A model generated the notes under the pieces. That model worked only from the letters and a program-made list of their open reading frames with translations, had not been told where the DNA came from and made no database searches. Below are positions 55,033-64,000 of a DNA stretch of 64,000 nt, piece after piece. Made by a program: the position numbers and the translations under genes. Positions within the stretch are counted from its first letter, which is position 1, and each line of letters starts with the position of its first letter. Origin of the DNA: Hemerocallis citrina. Taxonomy: Eukaryota > Streptophyta > Magnoliopsida > Asparagales > Asphodelaceae. The stretch covers positions 258,916,244 to 258,980,243 of the forward strand of contig CM030362.1 in assembly GCA_017893485.1 (NCBI GenBank), given 5' to 3'.

Positions 55033-55412
55033 TGCTATTATGAGATGGTGAGATGGAGTGTTTTTTTGTGAGATGGGCGATTTGAATCATCCAAATCTCG
55101 ATCACACCGTTCACATCATTCTATATGTCATCTAGATGGTGTGTACAAAATTTTAAACGATTTGGAGACCTCTAGCCTTTGCATCAAAGCGTTCAACACA
55201 TCACGAAGATGATGCAAAATACATATATATGCATTTACTTGAACGCTTTGATGCATAGGCTAGAGGTCTCCAAATCGCTTGAAATTTTGTACAAACCATC
55301 TAGATGATATGTAGAATGATGTGAACGGTGTGATCGAGATTTCGATGATTCAAATCGCTCATCTCACAAAATACATTTTCATCTCACCCATCTCACCATC
55401 TCATATTAGCAT

Positions 55413-55413
<1 letters not shown>
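55031..55413. mobile_element. MITE-like long inverted repeat (~380 bp)
   Basis: ATGCTATTATGAGATGGTGA at the left and its near-reverse complement at the right edge pair. The arms (about 170 bp each, including GAACGCTTTGATGCA and GAGACCTCTAGCCT) fold back on a short centre near 55215-55230. It lies in the microsatellite of Helitron B. No coding capacity. Confidence 0.8.
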
Positions 55414-55502
<89 letters not shown>

Positions 55503-55692
55503 TTAAATAAATAAATGAGTTGTTTGGGGGGGGGGGGGGATTTTGAATTTTGGAGAGAGAGAGAGAGATAATTATTAAATAAATGAGTGTTTTGGGGGGG
55601 TGGGGGGGGGGGGGGGGGGGGGGTTGAATTTTGGGGGGGAACTTTTGGGAGAAAATGTATTTTGTGAGGTTAGATCTGGCCTTTGATTTTGT

Positions 55693-55706
<14 letters not shown>

Positions 55707-55748
<42 letters not shown>
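55707..55748 (+). repeat. Run of 42 G residues
   Basis: Forty-two consecutive Gs follow a (GT)n tract. Other runs lie at 55602-55623 (22), 55526-55539 (14) and 52238-52255 (18). Such runs are unstable and can be mis-sized in assemblies. Gly/Pro-rich ORFs here are artefacts. Confidence 0.9.
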
Positions 55749-55750
<2 letters not shown>

Positions 55751-56166
55751 GAAGGAGACCCACCTGATAGCTTTCTTTGTATTTTATTATATAGATTTAT
55801 TTATTTCTCTCTCTCTCTCTCTCTATACTCAGAAATTTATATTTTCAGATTTCAGGTTTGTAAATTTTCAGATTTTTTATGCATTTTTTTTATTGCTCAT
55901 GTTATATTGAAAATAGCAAATATCTCATCAACATTTAAATTTCATCATTTTCTACACTCAAAGTTCTAAGAAGTTGGATTTTACACCCCCATTTATAACT
56001 ATTTTTCAACATATACTAATGGAAACATTGATTTTTATTTACAACTAATTATTGGTTTACTATTCAAACTTGAGCTACATAATTGTTGTTTTACTGTTTA
56101 CAAGACTTTCATATGTTGTATCGTTCCGAAGACGTGCTGTAGGTATGTGCTCACGGGAAAATCTAG

Positions 56167-56597
56167 TATATATACAAAGTTCATGCACCAAATTAGGGTT
56201 ATTTTTCAAAGGTGTTAATTGACCCATATATGTACCTACTCCACCCTATACACTAATCAATATATTCTTTAGATATTTGACAAAAAGTTGGAACTTTTTT
56301 TTCCCTTCTTTTTTCTTCCTGAATGAATACTAATAGTATGGATAAATAATACCTCCGTTGTAGTATAGATTCATGCATAACAACCTATACTAATTGCAAG
56401 TTCCATGTTAAATTTCCTTTCTTCAACATGATTTAAGAATATGTATTAATTTCATTTCTTTATATGATTTAATTGTATGTTCATTACTATTGTATTTAGG
56501 TTTAAATTTAGAAGTTTTTGTTACATAAGTAGTATTATTACTTTTAGGGGAGAATGAACCCCATACATTTGTGTTAGACTATTAACTATCATGGTTG
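56167..56597. other. A+T-rich spacer
   Basis: No ORF, repeat edge or RNA gene recognised between Helitron A and the solo LTR. Confidence 0.6.
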
Positions 56598-56602
56598 GTT
56601 AC

Positions 56603-57204
56603 TGTTGCTGCTAATTTCGGTGTGGGAGCAAACATATGATATGTAGATTCTTCTTGAAACAATAAAAGCAAACATGCTGACTTTTTGCCGGTGTTAACCG
56701 CTTCTTGATGCCACTGCTGACCTGCAAAAAGTTCGAAACACCGGGATTGTTCCCGGTGACGAACCCTCCAATGCTTAGGTTAGTAATTAAGAAGATTACG
56801 AAAGAGCTTTTGTGGAGAAATTACTGATTACCTTTTTTATGGTGTGGGTAGAGAGGTATTTATAGTCGCCTTTGGAAACAGTTTCGAGATAATCATTTAT
56901 CTCTACTTCCAGGTGTTTTTTGGATAAGATGTAGAGTTTTAAATTCCTTCATGATAAGAGATTTGGTTTAAACCATCTCTTAGAGATAATTTAAATAACA
57001 CTTTAAATGTTCTGGTTTGTTCATAATGGGCTGCCACCCTGACCCAGTATGACTGACCCGTTTTTCGATTATCGGGCTTTGGAGAAGACCCAGTTCCCAA
57101 TTTCGGACATGTTTGTAGTGGAAATTACTGTTTTCCCCTTGAGAGTTCTGAGATTCATGCCCGATTTGAACGGTCATGATTTAGTTCTATTTTTAGCCAT
57201 ATCA
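56603..57204 (-). mobile_element. Tat-type solo LTR (602 bp)
   Basis: TGTTGCTGCTAATTTCGG...TTTTAGCCATATCA with perfect duplication GTTAC at 56598-56602 and 57205-57209. It shares the E1 LTR layout throughout: GTGGGAGCAAAC start, leader hairpin (56739-56758), GATTACC block, TATA at 56857-56865 and TTTTTAGCCATATCA end. It therefore derives from a Tat element related to, but distinct from, E1. Confidence 0.92.
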
Positions 57205-57209
57205 GTTAC

Positions 57210-57455
57210 CAATTGACAAAGGCCTGAATATATGTTGTGGATAAATCTTATCATTCTTCGACAATAAGCTTCATATGAAGGCTTCGCTACAAAATTTTAA
57301 GCGGTGAATGATTGTTACTATTAGATGGTTTGAGTAAACCATGGTATATGTCAATGATTATTTATTTACTTTGAAGTTTCTTATGTTAATAGAAAGGAAC
57401 TATCGTCGAGAGGCTTATAGAGGAAGAAAAATAAAGGACTATATAATGAGGATTG
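57210..57455. other. Spacer
   Basis: A+T-rich sequence without recognised features. Confidence 0.55.
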
Positions 57456-58581
57456 TGTAAATCACCCAGGGGGTGGGGGGTGTATATGGTGATTGTGCGG
57501 AATTAAAAAAACTAAAATTAAGTTGCAAAGTAAATGAGAAGAGATAGAAAAAGCAAACACAGCAAGCACAAGTGACGCAGCGATATAATATGGTTCGACC
57601 CCAAATCTATGTCCACACCACCTACTTGTACCAATTCTCCGTCACAAGCGTTCTACTATACTCAAACCCTTGTACAGTGATTCTCGGATTCAGGCCAAAA
57701 GACCTATTACACCTACAGGACTTCTAAGATAAGTCCCTTCAATCTCACCAAAGTGGAAGAAAAGAAAAACTCATGATCTTTAATTATCCTAACTAAAGAA
57801 AACAAATAAGTATTACACACTCGGATTGATTGTTGAATTGATTAGTTCAGAAGGTTTTTCTCAGAGTAATATGTGAAGAATATACAGTAGGTTCTCTCCT
57901 GGCAGCATACGAAAAATATCAAACTTATAAAAACATAATTTACTTTAGCTTTTACCTCAGAAGCGGTTCCCTCATGTCGTTTGAACATGTTGTTCCAAAT
58001 CTCGTATGCTGTCTTGTAATTTCGCCTGCATCACATTAATTCTTCATTGTTCAATCCTGCATAAAGAGCTACCATAGCTTTGGAGTTTGCTGTTTTTAGT
58101 GCTAGCTCCGCTTTTGAGAAAACATTCTTTCCATCGCTGACCGAAATATCTGTTTTGTTTATACACACATTCCATACTTCTTCTCCAAGCATTTGCAAGA
58201 AATGAGACATACGAACTTTCCAAACATCATAGCATTTTCCATCAAAATATGGTGAGCGTGTTAGACTTGTCCCATTGGAGATGAATGGCTCCGACGAGTA
58301 CAAGTTTTCGGGAGGGATTTCGGCTATTGGACCTTTTTCTTAAGCTTTTAAGCTCTTAGTAAGCACCTCGCTCTGATACCACTGTAAATCACCCGGGGGG
58401 GGGGGGAATAGGGTGATTGTGTGGAATTAAAAAAATTAAAATTAAGTTGCAAAGTAAATGTGAAGAGATAGAAAAAGCAAACACAGCAAGCAAAAGTGAC
58501 GCAGCGATATAACGTGGTTCGACCCTCAGGTCTACGTCCACACCACCTATTTGTAGCAATTCTCTGCCAAAAGTGTTCCAC
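57456..58581 (-). mobile_element. Copia remnant: 3' LTR, gag start, primer site and cut 5' LTR
   Basis: TGTAAATCACCC starts at 57456 and again at 58383. The LTRs share GGAATTAAAAAAACTAAAAT and GCAAAGTAAATG plus GACGCAGCGATATAA and the following ~100 bp. Just left of the second copy the minus strand reads TGGTATCAGAGC (58370-58381), an initiator-tRNA primer site. gag codons lie in between. The right LTR is cut at 58581 by the next block. The rest of pol is absent, so the internal region has been deleted. Confidence 0.78.
57940..58335 (-). pseudogene. Copia gag fragment
   Basis: Read leftwards: PPENLYSSEPFISNGTSLTR, then YFDGKCYDVWKVRMSHFLQM and EEVWNVC, as in the N-terminal (DUF4219-like) part of Copia gag. 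After a TGA at 58028 it continues AYEIWNNMFKRHEGTA. No ATG is preserved, and a stop lies ahead of the reading. Confidence 0.75.
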
Positions 58582-61500
58582 TGTAACCCCTGTTTTCGCA
58601 AAGACGTATTTTCTATGTATTTTCAGATTTTTGATTTTTTGTAGATTATTTTTTTTCCGCTCTTAAACTCTTTAGTTAAAAATTTGTTTTTGGATCTTCT
58701 ATTAAAATCTATTTTCGATCAATAATTTTATTTGTAACTATTTCCTATGATTTTTATACAAATCTTATTATTGTTATTATTACTTTGATTTCTATTATTG
58801 TTATTATTATTACTATCATTATTTTTATCAGTATTATTTTAGTCAGTGTTATTATTTGCATTATTATTTTATTTTTATTTTTTTTATTATCATACTCTAA
58901 TTTATCTAATATTGTTATATTTTTTTATTGGATTTTATAAACCCTATTTTCCCTATTGGATATTTCCTTAAACCCTATACCCTATATAAAACCCATTAAA
59001 ATTTTCCCTATCAGCCTACCCATTAAGCCTCTACCCAAACCCATTAATTATTTTACCCAGACCCGTTAATACCCTGTTTTTGAAACTACCCAACCCTATA
59101 CCCATTGCACTCACCCCATTACACTCGTTTACCCTATATATATCCCCATCTCTGTTCATCCTTATACCTCTTCATTTCAACCTTAGCGCCGCTCATTGAA
59201 CCCATGCACCCCTTTGTCATCCTCAACCCCGTCTCCCGCTTTCTCCGACCTATCCCCCGATGCTCCTCCACCTCCCTACTCCCGCTCGCCTCCTCAATCT
59301 CCCGTCCTCCTCTAACCCATCCTGCATCTCTCCGGCGTCCTGTTGTAGAGCCCTTGGATCCCCATTGCCGGACATCCGTGACACTCATCAGAATCTTTGC
59401 CTTCAAATGCATCTCAACAAAGTAATAACACAGAAATTTTTTTAAAAAAAACTCTTTATTGTCATTGAGTCATTACATCGTTAGTTACAACCGATATCTT
59501 GTTCTTGGACAATGAGTACAAATTATATCCACTCATTACAACTTATTACAAATATTTACAGACTCCACTTGTAAAGCTATCAGCTGCCTCTCGGAATGGT
59601 AATCGACTGATTACTGCCGAACTTCGCTGAGTGGCCCATCGGCTCCCCCGAGACTTGCTCCTTGGTTTGAGGCTTCTGCTGCGTGACTCTGATATTTCTG
59701 CACCTATTTGAAAGGTAGGAGTCGGTACCTAAAAGGTGGGGAACGTCAGTACTTCGACTGACGCAAAGTTGATAATAACAACGATCCTCTAAACTACAAT
59801 CACAACCATAATTTTATGCAAAAGAAAAGTGATGTGCCAAGCAAGGGTTTAATGGATTCGGGTTCTAGTATAGTGGTTTGCCATGACCTTATGGCTAGAT
59901 GCAGCAAATCACATGCCTGACTCTAATGCAAGCAAGACTTTGGAAACGAATGTATCCCATACTACATACGCCCCCAAATCTAGCCGTCTTTCTCCACAGT
60001 TTAGGGATTCAAACCTTCGCCATACACTCTACTCTTGTACTCAACCTGTTCCCAATAGATTGTCCGTGCCCAGGGAGGTTGCAGTTGGTCGGTCTAGTTC
60101 CGCCACTACAATGCCTAAGTGATGGTCGTGTTTGCCACTCAGTACTCGCGTACGGACCTCTTCAGATGTCGCGTTGAATTCGGTCGCAAGACCGTGTAAT
60201 TCGTATGTCTACCCCTAACCCGAGCAATGGACTGATGTGTTCACCCCTAATCCGGGCAATGAACTGATGTATGTATGTTCACCCCTAACCTGGGCAATGA
60301 ACTTGATATATAAAAACCCACGTGGGAATGTGATGGCCTCGAGGGTCAAATCCCCCTATCCTCCCGTTCCTTACTCCGGCAAACTTTGGGAATCAACAGA
60401 TCGAGATACGAGCAGAGGACTCAATCATGAGTGCCAAAAACGTATTCGTACGATAGGAAGGTATAACACCGACTATGGTCTGCTAGTACTAATGCAATTA
60501 CCAAACCCCTAATGCATCACTCTAATCCCCGCCTCACTCTAATCACTTTGGGTAAAAGATAAGATTGCTTCCAAAAACTTGCCTATCGATCTCTGGCCCT
60601 GGCGTTACCAGTTTGGTTCGCTACTTCCCTGGGCTTGGAATTGTCCAGCGCCATGGCCTACATTCACCCTTAATCCGAGCAATGAATGTATGTGTTCACC
60701 CCTAACCCGGGCAATGAACTTAAATTGAAGGCACGGCTCGAATGTCCTACGCTTCGGTGAAAGTTCACAACTTAGGGTCGACAGATGCAGGGTATCACCT
60801 TACCCTAGTGACTAAATCGAGTCACACACCTACTATGGGAGTCAACAAAATCAGCAACAGATACCAAACGTCCCCAGACAAGAGTTATTAACTCTAATAG
60901 TACACAGGAGAAAAGTCCTCATAATATCTAGTCAACACCCAAGACTAAGCAACCTACGGAGTTTCTGCCCGAAACTTAAAAAGGTCATAACTCCCTCAAT
61001 ACAACTCTGATTAGGGTGTACAAGCCCAATCCGGAAAGGTAAGAACCTAGGTTACAACTTTCTATTTGATCATAACTTCAAATTCCATCATTTAAGTCCT
61101 CAAAATGGCCTCTCAAGCCTCAACTTGTGTATTTCCTGTACACGGGCTGCACCTTACCGGTAGCATAAGACACTGCTCACTCATCAGAATGCTACAAACT
61201 CAAGTTCTATGGAAAGGTGTGGATGTCCTCTACAATCCTCTAGTTGGTCACAAGTCCAAAATATGCCAATAGATCTCCCTAAAACACAGATTACTCTCAA
61301 GTGTACCAAGTTACAAACTAAGATTTTCTCAACCAGAGCACTCAGCTCAAATCCTGCTCTCAGTCCAGTATTGCAAAAATCATAATAAATCAACCACTTA
61401 CTAGAATCACATCAAATAGGTCTTGTTAGAAAGTTCTTGATGTCTACTACAATCCTCTAAGGAAACACTTCTTCAAAATTTGCTCTTAAGGAGCCTCAAT

Positions 61501-62821
61501 TGTGTCATCTCTACAGGGTGTCAAATCTGACTGAATCCAGCACAATTCGTGCTATAAAATCCATCATAAATCCTATGCTCATCCAATAGTCACAAAATTT
61601 ACAGTAAAGAAACTAGACTTCATAAATAACAACATGCAAAAGGTTTCATGTCCAAAATTCAATTCTACACTGAGTTCTTCATGTTTCAATTAAGTACAAA
61701 AATCATCATGTTCTTCAGTTACAGCTCTAGGTACTGTCGATAGATTAATTTTTAACATGCCTGTAACTTCATCCAATTATTTTCTTGGTTTTTTTGAAGA
61801 GTCTAGATACAATTGGGAAAATAAGGTAAAAATTTCAGATTAATATATTACTCCAATTAATTATGAAAAATCCAAAAATCGCAGGCATCATAGTAACCGA
61901 TTTCTGCTACTGCCTTACGGCACTGTTCCACAAATAGATTTTATTAAAATAACAAAAAATCTCAGAAAAATCCGAAATAATTCATGAATCATATAGACAT
62001 ATAAAGAAACAATATGTAAAACTTTCATGATCAGATTCCTTGTGGTTTGCTCTTGGGAAAATCTAAAAAATAGCATACAGATCAAGATTCCAGTTCTAAT
62101 TTCTGATTTCAACTTCCAATCTTCTTAAACATTCATTCTAACTCTTACTACTACACATGCATGTAAGAAATCAATCAAGAAACAAAAAAAAAGTTTTAGA
62201 GAAACTCCCCACCCTGAGTTGATTGTGGAGTAGATGGTAGCTTTGAGCGTCACTTCCTCAAGAATCACTCCAAGAGCTCCTTCTTCAATCTTTCTTCCTT
62301 TCTTTCCTTCTCTTCTTTTCTTTGGCTTGAGTTCTAAAATGTTCAGAACATGGGAGAAGAATGAAGGGGTTTTTGATGGAAAAGAGTAGGGAAAGAGAGG
62401 GGAAAGAGGGGGGCCAGATTATAGGGTATAGGGATAGGGTTTAGGGTGGTTTTGGTGAGAAACTATGGTCTCTAGCCAATGGTTTTGGGTACAACGGATT
62501 GGCTGCCCTATTTTGCTCTTAAGTGAGTTCTTAGATACGAGATGAGAGGTTTATCGAGTGTATGCAAGATATATCCATCGTAGTATCATACAATGTTATA
62601 TTTGCATAGGCATCGTACCAAAAACTAGTGTTTATACCAGTATCGGTCCTCCTCATTCTCGTGCATCGTCTAGAACGCAACCATCCTCATGAACCGTCCT
62701 GCAAAACCTAACCGCACACCAACGATAGCAAAATCAAACAAAACACTGCAATCATATGCACGCATACAGACAACGTACATGTACACTTATATATAAGCAT
62801 TGTATAATTCGGGGTATTACA
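58582..62821. mobile_element. Probable long solo LTR (~4.2 kb)
   Basis: Begins TGTAACCCCTG at the cut in the Copia LTR and ends GGGGTATTACA. The ends mirror those of the Tekay-like LTR (TGTAACGCCCC...GGGTATTACA). No coding region, and no clear 5-bp duplication (TCCAC left, CCTGT right), so one flank may have been lost. An AATAAAG on the minus strand near 59455 hints at leftward transcription. Contents: A+T-rich (58600-58960), CCC-TATA phrases (58960-59150), C-rich leader-like stretch (59150-59350), short CACCCCTAACCCGRGCAATG repeats (60211-60300, 60664-60720). Small ORFs are not genes. Confidence 0.55.
60206..60722. repeat. Short repeats CACCCCTAACCCGRGCAATG
   Basis: ACCCCTAA or ACCCTTAA with (C/T)CCG(A/G)GCAATGAAC occurs at about 60211, 60243, 60281, 60664 and 60698. 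The CCCTAA core is not telomeric because the unit is ~35 bp. Confidence 0.75.
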
Positions 62822-64000
62822 CCTGTCTTCCGCTGCACCGCCCTGTTCCGCCTCTGTAGCCAGCGACCTCACTCCCTACAGCGCCGCCGACCCCCTGTGC
62901 TTCTCTATCGCGGCCTCAGCAGCGATGCACTCCACCTGCAGCTACGTCGCCTTCAGCCGACTGCCGCACTCCCGCCGTCAGCCCCTCTGACCGCCAGCCA
63001 GCCCTCGAATCGCTGCCTGTCCGCCGTGCTGCCCGCTATCAAGCCAAGCCGAAGCTCCATTGCTGGTTGATTGGGTTTTGACCAACTTTGATTGTGGGTC
63101 ATCGATCATCATGATCATCATCATCATTATGCTTTACTGGATGTGGGCCGTTCAATCTCTTCTTAATCGTCATGATCATGATGATCATCAACTTCCTTTT
63201 ATTGTAGCCGTTCGATCGATCGATCTTGATCATCATCATTATCTTCATCATCAAGGAGATCTGGCCATCCGATCTGATCCGATCATCTTGATCTTGATCT
63301 CTTGATCTCAGCCGTCCGATCAATTTTGATCATCTTGATCATCGTGATCCGTGCTTGTGTTCGTGTTTGCGATCGTGATCGTGTGTTCGTGTTTGGTTCG
63401 TGATTTGTTCATTATGTTCGTTGCCCGAGAATCTATTCCCGTTATTCTCGCTCTTTGCTTCGCTTCATCGTCGTCTGTTAGGCAAGTAACCTGTATTCTT
63501 TTCTTTGTGTAATACAAGTACTAAATACCGCATGTAATGTAGTTGGGTTCTACAGACAATTCGTGTGTGAATTCTCTGTTATATATTGTCACTATTGTGT
63601 TGATTCGACCATAGTTGTCTCACGACATACATGACATGAAACAACCTACGGTTGACCACTTTTGATGTATATGTTCATGCTACTTGGAGATATCTATGCT
63701 TGATGTGTTATTCGTGATATACTTGTCAAATACTTGTAAAATACACTATACCATGTTGTTTGGACACCTAGTACACTATATTTCATGTTTGGGTTGATTT
63801 GGATGAGTTTTACATGAACTAAATGATTTTATGTTCGAAGAATAATTATGTATTTTCTGTTACCTTGATTTTGATCACTATTTTAGACCTTATTAAGGTC
63901 AGTATTTGAAAATATTTTGTGAACATGTTTTGTAGAAAATTCTGTCTATTTTCTAACCCTTCTGACAGATTTCAGTTTCGATTTATGTTTTATGAGTTAT
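62822..64000 (+). other. C-rich then GATC-rich sequence, possibly part of another LTR
   Basis: 62822-63060 is C-rich with many CCGCC/CAGC phrases. 63095-63390 is dense in GATC, GATCATC and TTGATC. From 63480 on, the text (TGTAATACAAGTACTAAATAC; TTTCTAACCCTTCTGACAGA) has the feel of a Tekay-like LTR in plus orientation that leaves the window. No coding region supported. Confidence 0.4.

Larger units (their letters stand above)
54743..55795 (-). mobile_element. Helitron B, same family, nested in A
   Basis: The minus strand starts TCTATATAATAAAATAC at 55795 (preceded by A) and ends CTAG at 54746-54743 (followed by T). A perfect 7-bp-stem hairpin ACGTGCCATAGGCACGT lies 14 nt before the end. The terminal ~190 bp match the 3' part of A in inverted orientation (55975-56166). 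Contains (TA)n/(GA)n tracts, a MITE-like hairpin and poly-G runs. Confidence 0.75.
54555..56166 (+). mobile_element. Helitron A, interrupted by Helitron B
   Basis: Begins TCTATATAATAAAATAC at 54555 (preceded by A) and ends at CTAG 56163-56166 (followed by T), with an imperfect hairpin (ACGTGC-TGTA-GGTATGT) ~16 nt before the end. Helitron B (54743-55795) sits inside in the opposite orientation. Removing B rejoins a TTTATTTATTT run exactly where Helitron C has one. Without B the element is ~559 bp. Non-coding. Confidence 0.72.

Noticed and set aside
54743..56166. A DNA transposon with ~190-bp terminal inverted repeats
   Set aside because: No target duplication is found, and the four Helitron-type ends explain the inverted repeat as two nested Helitrons of one family.
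57593..57605. GGTTCGACCC resembling a tRNA B box, also near 58516
   Set aside because: No A box at the right distance and no cloverleaf. It is part of the Copia LTR and diverges between the two copies.
60206..60303. CCCCTAA repeats as telomere-like sequence
   Set aside because: The unit is about 35 bp with a CCGGGCAATGAAC part, not a (CCCTAAA)n tract.
58582..62821. A complete LTR retrotransposon between these ends
   Set aside because: No gag or pol motif in any frame and no internal LTR pair; a long solo LTR fits better, though the missing duplication leaves doubt.

Overview
The window is plant nuclear DNA, almost certainly from a flowering plant with a large, repeat-rich genome. The evidence is nested LTR retrotransposons of the Ty3/Gypsy Tat and Tekay-like types, Copia remnants, Mutator-like elements (one carrying a plant mobile domain gene), small Helitrons and a non-LTR element. 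No intact host gene is visible. What remains between the mobile elements is short exon-like debris and A+T-rich sequence. I cannot name the species.

Layout. Positions 1-5930 are a tandem array of a ~1.53 kb unit. Its last copy runs into a small Mutator-type element (5725-7476, 9-bp duplication) that itself contains a solo LTR (6210-7195, duplication CCATC). A larger Mutator-like element spans 7965-26403, with ~415-bp terminal inverted repeats and a 9-bp duplication. It carries a decayed mudrA transposase (+) and a decayed plant mobile domain gene (-). Its middle is split by Tat retrotransposon E1 (12159-25441, duplication CTATC). A non-coding LINE-like element (26612-28965, 16-bp duplication) and a Helitron (29273-29936) follow.

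A second Tat retrotransposon, E2 (30611-49644, duplication GTAAC), contains a truncated Tekay-like Gypsy element (about 41907-48264). Beyond it lie an A+T-rich stretch with gene debris and a Helitron end (53310), two same-family Helitrons nested head-on (54555-56166), a Tat solo LTR (56603-57204, duplication GTTAC), a Copia remnant (57456-58581), a ~4.2 kb LTR-like block (58582-62821), and a GATC-rich tail.

How the parts work together. E1 and E2 are both transcribed leftwards (minus strand): 5' LTR, primer site, gag, protease, RT, RNase H plus a second RNase H, integrase. Between integrase and the 3' LTR both carry the same plus-strand unit. It consists of a spliced gene with a 'putative gypsy type transposon' (PF04195-like) domain and coiled coils, followed by a second coiled-coil ORF. 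Private tandem arrays flank the unit on both sides. In E2 the two outer arrays are related: a 110-bp unit on one side is a dimer of the ~55-bp unit on the other. All protein genes in the window are broken, many by C-to-T type nonsense changes, as expected for old methylated transposons. By hand count the LTR pairs differ at about 8% of positions (E1) and 6% (E2), so E1 is probably the older insertion.

The most interesting signals are the monomer/dimer satellites of E2, twelve perfect AGTCGACT palindromes with ~20-bp spacing in the Tekay-like LTR, the palindrome modules in the Mutator-like terminal repeats, the conserved antisense gene, an F-box/LRR-like fragment with direct repeats inside E1, and the self-nested Helitrons.
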